A stretch of 64,000 nucleotides of DNA from an uncultured Bacteroidales bacterium (lineage in GTDB: Bacteria; Bacteroidota; Bacteroidia; Bacteroidales; WCHB1-69), in assembly GCA_900315245.1 (NCBI GenBank), contig OMYJ01000001.1:1-64000 (forward strand). Reading direction: 5' to 3'. The notes beneath the pieces are model-generated. The model was not told the origin of the DNA, did no database searches, and worked only from the letters and a program-made list of their open reading frames with translations. A program made the position numbers and the translations under genes. Positions 44,539 through 52,669 of this stretch are shown here, one piece after another. Numbering within the stretch: position 1 is the stretch's first letter; each line of letters begins with the position of its first letter.

Positions 44539-45189
44539 ATGAAATACTATTTGCGCATTTTACTGCTTATATACGCTTTGCAGTCTTTGTGTATGAACAC
44601 TAGCTCCCAAAGTTTGACAAATATGTCTGAGCCATATATTGAAACAAAAACGTATGTCTTTGAAGGTGTAAACAAGACCACGTCTCTTGTGTTTAGGTTG
44701 GTCAGAGATAGTATTGTCAATCTATCTGGTTATTATTATAGCTATAACAATGTATTGATATTTGAAGATGATACAATTGACGAGTGTTATGGCGGACCTG
44801 TTCTTTTCATGGATTCTATCATGCAGAAATATGAAGTGGTAAATATACGTAAAAATCCCATGAAGCCATGCCCGAAGCCACAACAGCCTCATAATCAAGG
44901 AACTTTGTATATTATTGATTTGGCAGACACATTGCATTATAATATTTTCAGCCTCTTTTCCTTCAAGAAAGGAAGAGTGAAAAAAGCTGGTTTAAAACGT
45001 ATCAGAATAGGAGAGGTATATGATATGGTTTTGTATCGTATCGATTATCCACCTAAATTGACCGGAATCTCAACCAAAGATTGGATATACGTTCCTTCTT
45101 TGCATCTTAATTTCGACAGGAATTACTGTAAATCTTATCCAATTGTGACATCTCCTAATGTCATAGGCATCTTTTATAAATGTCCATGA
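44539..45189 (+). CDS. Putative exported immunity protein for RHS module 4
   Basis: This 216-residue protein has a signal peptide (MKYYLRILLLIYALQSLC) followed by a Ser/Thr/Tyr-rich mature part with the run MKPCPKPQQPHNQG. No family is recognised. It starts 15 bases after module 4 and ends shortly before the leader of module 5. Confidence 0.62.
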   Translation: MKYYLRILLLIYALQSLCMNTSSQSLTNMSEPYIETKTYVFEGVNKTTSLVFRLVRDSIVNLSGYYYSYNNVLIFEDDTIDECYGGPVLFMDSIMQKYEVVNIRKNPMKPCPKPQQPHNQGTLYIIDLADTLHYNIFSLFSFKKGRVKKAGLKRIRIGEVYDMVLYRIDYPPKLTGISTKDWIYVPSLHLNFDRNYCKSYPIVTSPNVIGIFYKCP

Positions 45190-45233
45190 TAAGTGAGGGA
45201 ATAATTAAGTACTCCAACTAGCAAATTTCGCCG

Positions 45234-45400
45234 ATGAACCACCGCCGAACATATCGCCCGTTCTCCATGCGCCCGCACACCTCCGGGGTGCGCTCCCGGC
45301 TGCACACCTCCATCGCCACCGAGCCCTGCAGACCTACGGCCTGCGTGTGTGCGGGTTCGTTTACGGTCGTAGGCATTCCTCATTCCTCATTCCTCATTCC
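45234..45400 (+). promoter_or_regulatory. Leader of RHS module 5 with heptamer array, out of frame with the core
   Basis: The ATG at 45234 opens a frame beginning MNHRRTYRPFSMRPH that continues to a heptamer array (45374-45400, unit CATTCCT, nearly four copies). The RHS core starts at 45412 in a frame shifted by one base. Removing one unit, or adding two, would join leader and core in a single frame. No good -7 box is present upstream, unlike most other leaders. Confidence 0.65.
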
Positions 45401-45486
45401 AGATTGGATGTTACACCTTCTCCGCCAAAGAAAAGGACTCCGAAACGGGCCTATCCTACTTTGGCTCACGCTATTACAGCAGCGAT

Positions 45487-46200
45487 TTGAGTGTATGGCT
45501 GAGCGTGGACCCGATGGCGGTGAAATATCCTTCGCTTTCGCCTTACGTTTATTGCGCGGACAATCCGGTGAGGGTGGTGGATCCGGATGGGGAGGAGATA
45601 GGGGAATATAGGGATTGGAATGGTAATTTATTGGGGACCGATGGAAATGATGATCTTAACGTTTTTTTTGTTTCAGATGAGGAAAGTATCAATACAATAA
45701 GAAACAATGACGTTTCAGGTAAAACAACCAATCGTTCCGATGTAAAAATTGATTGGGAAACAAATAAAATAGTGACACATACAATCGTATCCGTGTATGA
45801 TATGACTGTGAACAATGGTGGGAATCGTGAAGAAGCTGCTTCTTTTCCAAGAGAATGCGGGCTGCCTAAATTTTATCCAACAGGGGGTGATAATGGAGAA
45901 ATTGAAATAGATTCTAAAGGATATATGTCCATACACTCCCATAAACTGAATTATTTCGATTGTCCTGATGGTACAGAAACCTGTGTACAGACGCCATACG
46001 ATTTGTCCGATAAAGACAAAGCCGTTTTCCCAAATTACAACTATAACGTTGTTGTCGGAAACAGTTATCAATCGGTGCCAAATTTCAGTACAGGAACTGT
46101 GTATGAAAAGAGATTGGGAACCGCCGTGATTTACGATTCGGGAAAGAATAAAGTTGGTGAAATAAGTATAAATAATTTGAGAAAAATCAAATATTTCTAG
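45487..46200 (+). CDS. RHS-core module 5 with JAB/JAMM-like C-terminal domain, out of frame with its leader
   Basis: The core frame is open from 45373 to 46200, but no ATG precedes the core. The first possible start is the TTG at 45487 inside it, and the next ATG is at 45514. The core itself (from 45412) is nearly identical in DNA to that of module 4. The C-terminal domain of about 200 residues has SIHSHK (45934-45942), then DLSDKD (Ser at 46006, Asp at 46015), an HxH...SxxD pattern like JAB/MPN (JAMM) zinc peptidases, with a longer loop that includes CPDGTETC. Function is inferred. It is probably silent in this genome state. Confidence 0.7.
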   Translation: MSVWLSVDPMAVKYPSLSPYVYCADNPVRVVDPDGEEIGEYRDWNGNLLGTDGNDDLNVFFVSDEESINTIRNNDVSGKTTNRSDVKIDWETNKIVTHTIVSVYDMTVNNGGNREEAASFPRECGLPKFYPTGGDNGEIEIDSKGYMSIHSHKLNYFDCPDGTETCVQTPYDLSDKDKAVFPNYNYNVVVGNSYQSVPNFSTGTVYEKRLGTAVIYDSGKNKVGEISINNLRKIKYF

Positions 46201-46208
46201 TTTTCAAC

Positions 46209-46733
46209 GTGAAAAAGTTAAGTTTGTTTGTTTTTGTGGTTATGTTTGCCAATATAGTTTTGGCACAGAAGGTAGTTCCCGCAATAGTTGTCGTTGATGG
46301 AACTCTTCCTGAATCTATAGGTTTCACGTGTGTTACTAGTTCTGGCGATACACTGTCTTTCTCCTATTTTAGAAGTCATTTACAAATAGAAGGTCTAACC
46401 TATCAGAAATTGCAAAACCTCCCTGATACGGCAGCTTTAAATATCACAATGATTTACACCGAATGGTATGAAGGACCACCCCACAAGAAGACGTATGAAT
46501 TTAAATGTGATATGTGGAAAGAAGTTCTATTGAGTGGGAACGTTCTCATAAGTGTTACCACATTTGACAGAAAGAAGACCATATACTATGTTGATTATTC
46601 AGGAGGCCTTTGGGTGAAAAAATATGAATATGACAAACGTTTCGGCAACCGCAAGAAAGCCTTCCAAAGAGTTCACGCCATATATCCAAAACGTTATACG
46701 AATAAAAAAAATGTAATTATCTATAGCCGATGA
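46209..46733 (+). CDS. Putative exported immunity protein for RHS module 5
   Basis: The protein has 174 residues starting with GTG at 46209, with a signal peptide (MKKLSLFVFVVMFANIVLAQ). The mature part has no recognised domain; it ends in a basic segment (RYTNKKN). It starts 9 bases after module 5. Confidence 0.65.
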   Translation: MKKLSLFVFVVMFANIVLAQKVVPAIVVVDGTLPESIGFTCVTSSGDTLSFSYFRSHLQIEGLTYQKLQNLPDTAALNITMIYTEWYEGPPHKKTYEFKCDMWKEVLLSGNVLISVTTFDRKKTIYYVDYSGGLWVKKYEYDKRFGNRKKAFQRVHAIYPKRYTNKKNVIIYSR

Positions 46734-46768
46734 AAAGAAATGGGCTATACTATTTGTCGTTATTTTTA

Positions 46769-47048
46769 TACTTTTGCCCCTCAAATATTCACCAATGGTC
46801 CGTCGCCAACCATATTCCCCCGCCGCTTTCGCCGATTCCCGCAGACCCTCTCCGCGGAGATCCGTGTGATTCGCGCGATCCGCGGAAACCCATGAATCCC
46901 CTCGCGGGGATTCGGGCTACGCATCGGATCACCCACGGCTACAGAGAGGCATCCCCTGACGGGGATAGCCCGCCGTTCCGAATCACCGCCACGCATCCCG
47001 TTGTCCCCCAACCAATTATGAATTATGAATCATGAATTATGAATTACA
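46769..47048 (+). repeat. Orphan RHS leader (right end of toxin island) with heptamer array
   Basis: The -7 box TACTTTTG (46769-46776) is followed 18 bases later by the ATG at 46795, which opens a frame beginning MVRRQPYSP. The sequence then closely follows the module 2 leader repeat but in opposite orientation. The ATG frame stops after 24 codons, while the matching IPADPLRGDPC segment is in another frame, so the copy is decayed. It ends in five heptamer units (AATTATG, 47014-47048) that encode the last residues and stop of coaE on the other strand. No RHS core follows. Confidence 0.65.
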
Positions 47049-47593
47049 ATCCCTTCCCGATACGTCTCCCCTGTGCAGACCACCAGATCCGCGCGGGAGC
47101 ATTTCTCTTCCTGCGACATCTGCCGCGACATGCGCTGACGGATGTCCGCTTCGGTCAGATGGGGATTCCGCGCCAAGATGCGTCTGATGCGCAATGCCTC
47201 CGGCGCGTCCGCGACAATAATCTTGTCGAAATAGGAAACCAGATCATACTCGAACAGAATGGCTGACTCCATCATCACTGCAGGCGCGTTCTGCAGAGCC
47301 GCCCATTGTTCAAAGTCGCGCATCACAAACGGGTGCACGAAACGACTGAGCCGCTGCAGGAAGACCTCATCCTGAAATGACTTCGCCAACTCGTCCATGT
47401 CAAGCGTTCCGTCGGGAAGCCAAAGCCGCTCATCGGGAAACGCTCGGTGCATCTCCGGCAAGAACTCGGGCTGCCGATAAAGCTTTTTCGCCTCCTCGTC
47501 GGCATAATAGACCGGAATGCCCATATCGCGGAAATGAGCAGACAGGTAGGTCTTCCCCGTTCCTATCCCTCCGGTAAGCCCGATTTTAACCAT
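47030..47593 (-). CDS. coaE: Dephospho-CoA kinase CoaE
   Basis: CoaE catalyses the last step of coenzyme A synthesis. It has 187 residues with the P-loop GLTGGIGTGKT at the N-terminus, HPFVMRDF and MMESAILFE, all typical. The last residues (IVIHNS) and stop are encoded by the heptamer array at the island edge, and the usual C-terminal helix seems about 10 residues short. The rest is intact, so it is probably functional. Confidence 0.93.
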   Translation of the reverse strand: MVKIGLTGGIGTGKTYLSAHFRDMGIPVYYADEEAKKLYRQPEFLPEMHRAFPDERLWLPDGTLDMDELAKSFQDEVFLQRLSRFVHPFVMRDFEQWAALQNAPAVMMESAILFEYDLVSYFDKIIVADAPEALRIRRILARNPHLTEADIRQRMSRQMSQEEKCSRADLVVCTGETYREGIVIHNS

Positions 47594-47595
47594 TT

Positions 47596-48018
47596 TTAAC
47601 GCAAATAGAATGTAATCACCTCTGGCGATGACACAGCCACCAGCTCCGGACCGAAATTGTGGGTGGAGAGGAAATCGTACATTTCCTTATTCGTAAAAGT
47701 GTAAACACTCACCTTATGTTTCGGTTTGATCAAATCACTGACGGATATTGTCACCTCCTTGTCTTTCTTCGTGAACGGTTTTGAAAGATAACGCAACCCT
47801 TTCTGATTGAAAGTCAGCTCAATAACAGTATCCGACACCGTCACGGACTTGCGGCCTTCTGGGAGATTGTCACAGACCAGCTTATACTCGTATGTCATTT
47901 TGTAATCTTTGGAGAAGGTGACAAGCACCCAGCACGATATGGAAATCAGCAGGCACACCATAAACGCCAACGACGGCAATTTGACAGGGATTCTATGTTG
48001 CTTATTGTCTTCTGCCAT
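47596..48018 (-). CDS. Short YbbR-like protein
   Basis: This 140-residue protein has one membrane segment (about residues 15-33) and a beta-rich domain after it. Position between yajC and coaE is the usual place of a YbbR-domain protein in Bacteroidetes. It is much shorter than the usual form of about 300 residues, and only one domain is visible. YbbR (CdaR) proteins regulate c-di-AMP cyclase in other phyla; the role here is not known. Confidence 0.65.
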   Translation of the reverse strand: MAEDNKQHRIPVKLPSLAFMVCLLISISCWVLVTFSKDYKMTYEYKLVCDNLPEGRKSVTVSDTVIELTFNQKGLRYLSKPFTKKDKEVTISVSDLIKPKHKVSVYTFTNKEMYDFLSTHNFGPELVAVSSPEVITFYLR

Positions 48019-48021
48019 TGT

Positions 48022-48393
48022 TTACTCGTTTTCCTTCTTTTCCTCCGCCTTGTTGTCGCTCTTGGATTGGTTCAGCGTGGCTTCGTTGAAAGAAATGGCG
48101 GCCTTATCGACTTCAATGCGGACATCGTGGGCTATTTCAATGGTGAACGTGTTGTCCTTGATATCAGTGATTTTGCCATGAATACCACCGATGGTCACCA
48201 CTTTGTCGCCTTTTTGGAGACTGTTGCGAGCCTCTTCAATTTTCTTTTGTTTCTTCTGCTGTGGGCGAATCATGAAGAAATAGAAAATGAGTATCATCAA
48301 CAGGATGAAAATAAGCATGGAGGATCCTCCTCCAACTCCGGGCTGACCTGTGGCCGGTGCCCCGTCTAATAAAGGAAATAAAATGTTCAGCAT
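48022..48393 (-). CDS. yajC: Preprotein translocase accessory subunit YajC
   Basis: This 123-residue protein has one membrane segment (about 28-46) followed by FFMIRPQQKKQKKIEEARNS and GDKVVTIGGIHGKI, both YajC signatures. YajC joins SecDF in the Sec translocase. The acidic C-terminus is typical. It is followed by the ybbR-like gene after 3 bases. Confidence 0.93.
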   Translation of the reverse strand: MLNILFPLLDGAPATGQPGVGGGSSMLIFILLMILIFYFFMIRPQQKKQKKIEEARNSLQKGDKVVTIGGIHGKITDIKDNTFTIEIAHDVRIEVDKAAISFNEATLNQSKSDNKAEEKKENE

Positions 48394-48461
48394 ACGTTCG
48401 TTGTTTGATTAATTGTTTGTTTTAATGTTTATTTGTGATTTGTGGTTTGTGAATTGATATT

Positions 48462-48497
48462 CAAGACTAATCACTAATCACTGTTCACTGTTCACTT
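48462..48497. repeat. Heptamer array (units ACTAATC, ACTGTTC) covering the DUF1573 stop
   Basis: About five 7-base units. The stop codon of the DUF1573 gene (48492-48494) lies inside. Confidence 0.65.
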
Positions 48498-48965
48498 ATT
48501 TGATGACACATTTGCGGTGATGGTCAGGATGGTTTCCACGGGATAGGTGTTAGCACCGACCAAAATCCGTTTTTCCACATGACCTTTCTGTCCTTTGGAA
48601 TCAAACGTCACAAGAATCTCATCGCTTTCGCCCGGACGGATGGGGGCTTTGGGCGGCTGCGAGGTGGTGCATCCGCAAGTGGCTTCAGAGGAATAGATGA
48701 TCAAGTTTGATTTCCCCGTATTTTTGAACTTGAACGAATAGGTAAGTCTCTCTCCTTCAATCACATCCCCGAAATCATACGTTTTGGTCTCAAATTCAAT
48801 GACCGGCAACTTTTCGGCTTCCTTGGCTGACAATCCTTCGGCGGTCTGCGGAATATGTACATCCTTCACCGAAAAATCGCCTTCCTTGGCGGGTTTCCGA
48901 TGACACCCGCCAAACATCATCCCAATGGACAATAACAATGTAATTATCGTGATTTTATTCATCAT
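48492..48965 (-). CDS. DUF1573 domain lipoprotein
   Basis: This 157-residue protein has a lipobox (MFGGC near residue 21) and a DUF1573 Ig-like domain (YSFKFKNTGKSNLII, TCGCTT, PIRPGESDEILVTFDSKG). This family is common and multi-copy in Bacteroidetes; its role is not established. It follows nusB by 16 bases. Confidence 0.85.
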   Translation of the reverse strand: MMNKITIITLLLSIGMMFGGCHRKPAKEGDFSVKDVHIPQTAEGLSAKEAEKLPVIEFETKTYDFGDVIEGERLTYSFKFKNTGKSNLIIYSSEATCGCTTSQPPKAPIRPGESDEILVTFDSKGQKGHVEKRILVGANTYPVETILTITANVSSNK

Positions 48966-48981
48966 TCTACATTCTTAATTC

Positions 48982-49929
48982 TTAATTTTGATACAGCCCC
49001 CTACCCGTCTTCACAATGCGTCCGTTGTCGCGCAAATCCACAATCAGGCGGTCGAGAATGCCGTTAACGAACACTTTGCTCTTGTCGGAACTGTACCACT
49101 TCGCCAGTTCGATGTATTCGTTCAGCGTCACTTTGATGGGTATCTGAGGAAACTCGAGCAGCTCGACCAACGCCATCTGCATCAGCAGCATATCGAGGTT
49201 GATGACCCGCTCCAACTCCCAGTTCTGAAGTTTCTCTTCAATCATTTGCGTGTATTCCGCCGCATGTTCAATGGTTTTGCGGAAAAGCTGTTTGCAGAAA
49301 AGCTCGTCTTCGTTACTTTTATACAAGGAGTCTATTCTGCATTCATCGCCTTTGGATTCCTTGAATTCTTTCACATTCTGATAAAGCATCATCATCGCCT
49401 CATCGTAGTCGTCAATCCAATGCGTGTTTTTTTCGCCAAGATACCAATGCAGCAAGTCATTTTCTGGGAAGACTTTTTCTATCACCGTCAGCACAAACTT
49501 TTTGTCTTCCTGATAATCATTCTCACGATTAGCCATATAAACCTCATAATCAGGAAGTTGTTCTATTTCATGGAATAGTTTGGCAATCAAATCAGTCTCA
49601 TCTTCCCAGAGAATATGGTATTTCGGCCAGAGAATCTGGAGCTCCTTGTTGTTTTCAATTTGCCGGATTACCGCGTTATTCACAAACTTGGTGTTGGGAT
49701 TCAAATCTTCAGCCGTAGGATTGTACTTTTCTTTCAGACTGTCCAATTTTTTGGTCCGATAGAAGGCAATCTCAGGCAGCAAGGCAAAAAGCCACAGGAA
49801 AAGCGCGTAACAGCTGCGAACCGATTTCAGCAGATCCGTCTCAGCACTCGCCACATTTGCTTTTGGATTGGCATTATACGCATATAATGCCTGCATGGTC
49901 TTGATTCTCAAATATCGCCTACTAACCAT
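48982..49929 (-). CDS. nusB: Transcription antitermination factor NusB (long form)
   Basis: The protein has 315 residues from the ATG at 49929 (MVSRRYLRIKTMQALYAY). The NusB fold is in the last 140 residues (EDELFCKQLFRKT, NWELERVINLDMLLMQMAL, EYIELAKWYSSDKSKVFVNGILD). Bacteroidetes NusB has an N-terminal helical extension, as here. It acts in rRNA antitermination with NusE, NusA and NusG. Confidence 0.92.
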   Translation of the reverse strand: MVSRRYLRIKTMQALYAYNANPKANVASAETDLLKSVRSCYALFLWLFALLPEIAFYRTKKLDSLKEKYNPTAEDLNPNTKFVNNAVIRQIENNKELQILWPKYHILWEDETDLIAKLFHEIEQLPDYEVYMANRENDYQEDKKFVLTVIEKVFPENDLLHWYLGEKNTHWIDDYDEAMMMLYQNVKEFKESKGDECRIDSLYKSNEDELFCKQLFRKTIEHAAEYTQMIEEKLQNWELERVINLDMLLMQMALVELLEFPQIPIKVTLNEYIELAKWYSSDKSKVFVNGILDRLIVDLRDNGRIVKTGRGLYQN

Positions 49930-49958
49930 ATTGCACAATAGATTTTATGTATGAGCCA

Positions 49959-50906
49959 TTACTTCAGAGTGAAGTAAGTTTCGCCAAGGAACTGGTCATC
50001 CGTATATACTTGCACGCTGTACTGGCCTTTGATAGCCTTGTCGTCAGACATCAAATCCCAGTTCAGGTCAATATTTTCAGCTTTGTTGTTGTAGTTGACC
50101 ACCGTTTTACAGGAATACTGCAACCGCTGTCCGTTGTGCACGAAGGAATAGGTGTCGCCTGTTCCCATAGTCAGCACCTTTCCTGTTTCAGGGATGGCGA
50201 TACGGCAATAAATGTTCACGGGACCGGGTTCAATCAGGGAGTTTTCACCCAACATCAAGGTAGTTTTAATCCGCTTCACCTTACTGGCTTTTTCAGTCGG
50301 CTCCTCCGTGCCTTTATTACGCACCAAGTAGCCGGAGCTCTTGATATTGTAAGCCTTGAACGTGGCGGCATTGCTGATTTTTTGAGACAAATCTTCGTTG
50401 GATTTCTGGATATTGCGGGTCACCTCTCGTTCTTGCTCCAACGTGGCGCGAACTTGCTGGTTTTCCTCCTTCAAGGCTTGGTTTTCCTGATAGAGTTTGT
50501 CCATCTCCTGAACATATTCTTGAGAAATGTTCTGCAGGCGAGCCAACTGCTTTTTGATGCGGTTGTAGTCGGCTTGCGAATTGATCAGCTTCTCAATTTC
50601 CGCTGCGCCAGCCATGATGATACTGTCCTTTTCACTCAGTTGTTCGGAAAGCTCGCCATATTGCTCTTTAATGCGTTCGTGCTCAGCCAAAAGAGCATCC
50701 AACTCGCTTTGCAGCTCCACATTTTTCGTCTCCACTTCCGTATATACCTTATTCATTGTCGGTTTTGCGAAGCGAGCGAAATAAATCGTGGTGCAGAGGA
50801 AAATACCCGCCAGAGCACCTAAAATAATCACCCATTTCTTCAGCGGATTGTCCTGATTGGCATTCTGATTCTGACCTCCGTAATTCATTGAACTTGTAGT
50901 TTCCAT
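49959..50906 (-). CDS. Membrane-anchored coiled-coil protein of unknown function
   Basis: This 315-residue protein has a short N-terminal tail rich in Asn/Gln, one membrane segment (about 25-46), a long coiled coil (about 55-175) and a C-terminal beta domain of about 130 residues. I have no name for the family; similar proteins occur in Bacteroidetes. It lies between nusB and the alkaline phosphatase gene on the same strand. Confidence 0.75.
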   Translation of the reverse strand: METTSSMNYGGQNQNANQDNPLKKWVIILGALAGIFLCTTIYFARFAKPTMNKVYTEVETKNVELQSELDALLAEHERIKEQYGELSEQLSEKDSIIMAGAAEIEKLINSQADYNRIKKQLARLQNISQEYVQEMDKLYQENQALKEENQQVRATLEQEREVTRNIQKSNEDLSQKISNAATFKAYNIKSSGYLVRNKGTEEPTEKASKVKRIKTTLMLGENSLIEPGPVNIYCRIAIPETGKVLTMGTGDTYSFVHNGQRLQYSCKTVVNYNNKAENIDLNWDLMSDDKAIKGQYSVQVYTDDQFLGETYFTLK

Positions 50907-50969
50907 ATCTTTTTTTTCTTTTTTGAACGTGTTTAACGTATTTCTTTTAAAAAAATTTTATCCCTGACA

Positions 50970-52616
50970 CTATTTTAATTCTATAAAATTTCTTAAATTC
51001 TTTGGCAAATAAAACGTCTTGTTTTTGTCCATATAAACAATCACAGACTCCAAGTCAACTTTCTTGTTATTGATCATGAAATAGTTCTCATAACTATCCG
51101 CCACCAGCACATTCCGTTTGTTTTTGACTGTCAAACGGTAATGATATTTGTCCAAACTGTCGATCTTCATATCATAACCTTCAAAAACTTGATGATGATC
51201 AGCATAGATATCCTCTGTCAACTGTTTCATCTCGCCGGTCAAGCCCATCTGGCGGCACAGGTAGTTGAAAACATCAATGTTGGTGGGGACACCTTTAAGT
51301 ATGTCATTTTGTGGATGATATACAGCAAGGAAGACATTTTCAACGGTATGTCCGAAAGTGGTGAACCCGAAGTAGGTGCGATTGTAAAGCACCTGGCTGA
51401 GCATCTTGCACATAGAAAGGTTGCCCTGGCGTTCCTCTTTGGAGAACGGGGATTTGTCGTAATCCTTAGCGGTAGTGAGATAAGTGATTTCAGCGGATTG
51501 CGGGGTAAAACCGAAGTAAGTTTCAAAGATTTTCGGCCATTCAGTGGTATCAGCCGCTTTGAGTTTCTCGCCCATCGTCCAGTTTGAGAGCTGGTAGTCG
51601 TCGATGGGGCTCATGAGTTGTTTCAGCGAAAGTTTGTCATAGCCATCGCGGCTGGCTTTCGGGTTACCGAGAGTGACCGCACCGGTACCGTGGTCGGGGA
51701 GAATCACCACGACTGTTTCACCGTTCTTTTTCGCGAAGTCCAGAGCCACGCCGCACGCCTTGTCGAATTCAATGAACTCGATGATGGCGTTTTTGGCATC
51801 GTTGTCATGTGCGGCCCAATCGACCTTGCTGCCCTCCACCATCAGGAAAAATCCATCCTCATCTTTGGAAAGCATATCAATCGCCTTTTGGGTCATTTCT
51901 GCCAATGAAGGCGTTTTTTGTTTGTCGGCTTCCAGCCAATAAGGCATGGACGTTTCACCGAACAAAGCCCAGACAGGGGCTTTCGTGCAACTTCTAAAAC
52001 CCTGAATATCATCAAGACAAATATTATATCCGGCTGATTTCAGGTCGTTTTGCAGTTTATCGGAAAGATATTTGACGCCTCCGCCCATCACCACATCCAG
52101 ATGGTTGTGGGCCATTTGCGGGGCAATCATGCCGTATTTGCCACGACTATAAGTGTGTGCGGAGCAGTCGGCGGGAGTAGCATGCGGGAATTCGCACGTG
52201 AAGACAAGACCAGTGGATTTGTGTTGCAGAATTTTCGCTGCTTCGAGTACGGTAGCGAGGGGCTGGTACGCGCGAGAGGCATCCACGGGAACCAAATCGT
52301 GATCAGTGGCCACGGGGTATGTAGAGATAAAACCCGTTTGCGACGGCTGGCCGGAAACGTAACAGGAAGTGGTGGGTGCCGAGTCACCTATAGGCGCATC
52401 TGAGGAGTGCGTGCGCACGAGACCGCAAATATAAGGGTCTATATTCAAAGTGGTTTGTGTGGGGTCAAGATAGGTTTGATACCAGCGCGCGGCGGAGAGC
52501 AGACTTGTGGAAGTGCCGTCGGGAATCATCAAGATGACATTTTTGACAGCTTTAGGCTGCGCCATAGCGCATAACATTGTGAAAGTCAGAAGACTGTAAA
52601 GAACGAAGCGTTTCAT
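50970..52616 (-). CDS. Alkaline phosphatase (PhoA family)
   Basis: This 548-residue exported enzyme hydrolyses phosphomonoesters in the periplasm or at the surface. It has a signal peptide (ending CAMAQ), NVILMIPDGTS with a metal ligand, IGDSAPTTSCYVSG with the Asp-Ser nucleophile pair, VEGSKVDWAAHDND and ILPDHGTGAV with further ligands. An insertion and a beta C-terminus are typical of Bacteroidetes forms. It has a -7 box at 52639-52646. Confidence 0.9.
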   Translation of the reverse strand: MKRFVLYSLLTFTMLCAMAQPKAVKNVILMIPDGTSTSLLSAARWYQTYLDPTQTTLNIDPYICGLVRTHSSDAPIGDSAPTTSCYVSGQPSQTGFISTYPVATDHDLVPVDASRAYQPLATVLEAAKILQHKSTGLVFTCEFPHATPADCSAHTYSRGKYGMIAPQMAHNHLDVVMGGGVKYLSDKLQNDLKSAGYNICLDDIQGFRSCTKAPVWALFGETSMPYWLEADKQKTPSLAEMTQKAIDMLSKDEDGFFLMVEGSKVDWAAHDNDAKNAIIEFIEFDKACGVALDFAKKNGETVVVILPDHGTGAVTLGNPKASRDGYDKLSLKQLMSPIDDYQLSNWTMGEKLKAADTTEWPKIFETYFGFTPQSAEITYLTTAKDYDKSPFSKEERQGNLSMCKMLSQVLYNRTYFGFTTFGHTVENVFLAVYHPQNDILKGVPTNIDVFNYLCRQMGLTGEMKQLTEDIYADHHQVFEGYDMKIDSLDKYHYRLTVKNKRNVLVADSYENYFMINNKKVDLESVIVYMDKNKTFYLPKNLRNFIELK

Positions 52617-52638
52617 CTTACCTGTTTTTTAAAACGCG

Positions 52639-52646
52639 CAAAGATA
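52639..52646 (-). promoter_or_regulatory. -7 promoter box for the alkaline phosphatase gene
   Basis: The minus strand reads TATCTTTG, 22 bases upstream of the ATG. Confidence 0.6.
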
Positions 52647-52669
52647 CAATTTTTTGGGATGTGTACGAA

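Noticed and set aside
45234-45611. A separate gene starting at the module 5 leader
   Set aside because: Past the heptamer array it reads the RHS core in the wrong frame; it is better explained as a leader out of frame with the core.
46730-47035. A 101-residue gene over the right orphan leader
   Set aside because: The frame does not use the conserved leader ATG, and the sequence is a repeat also found inverted at module 2.
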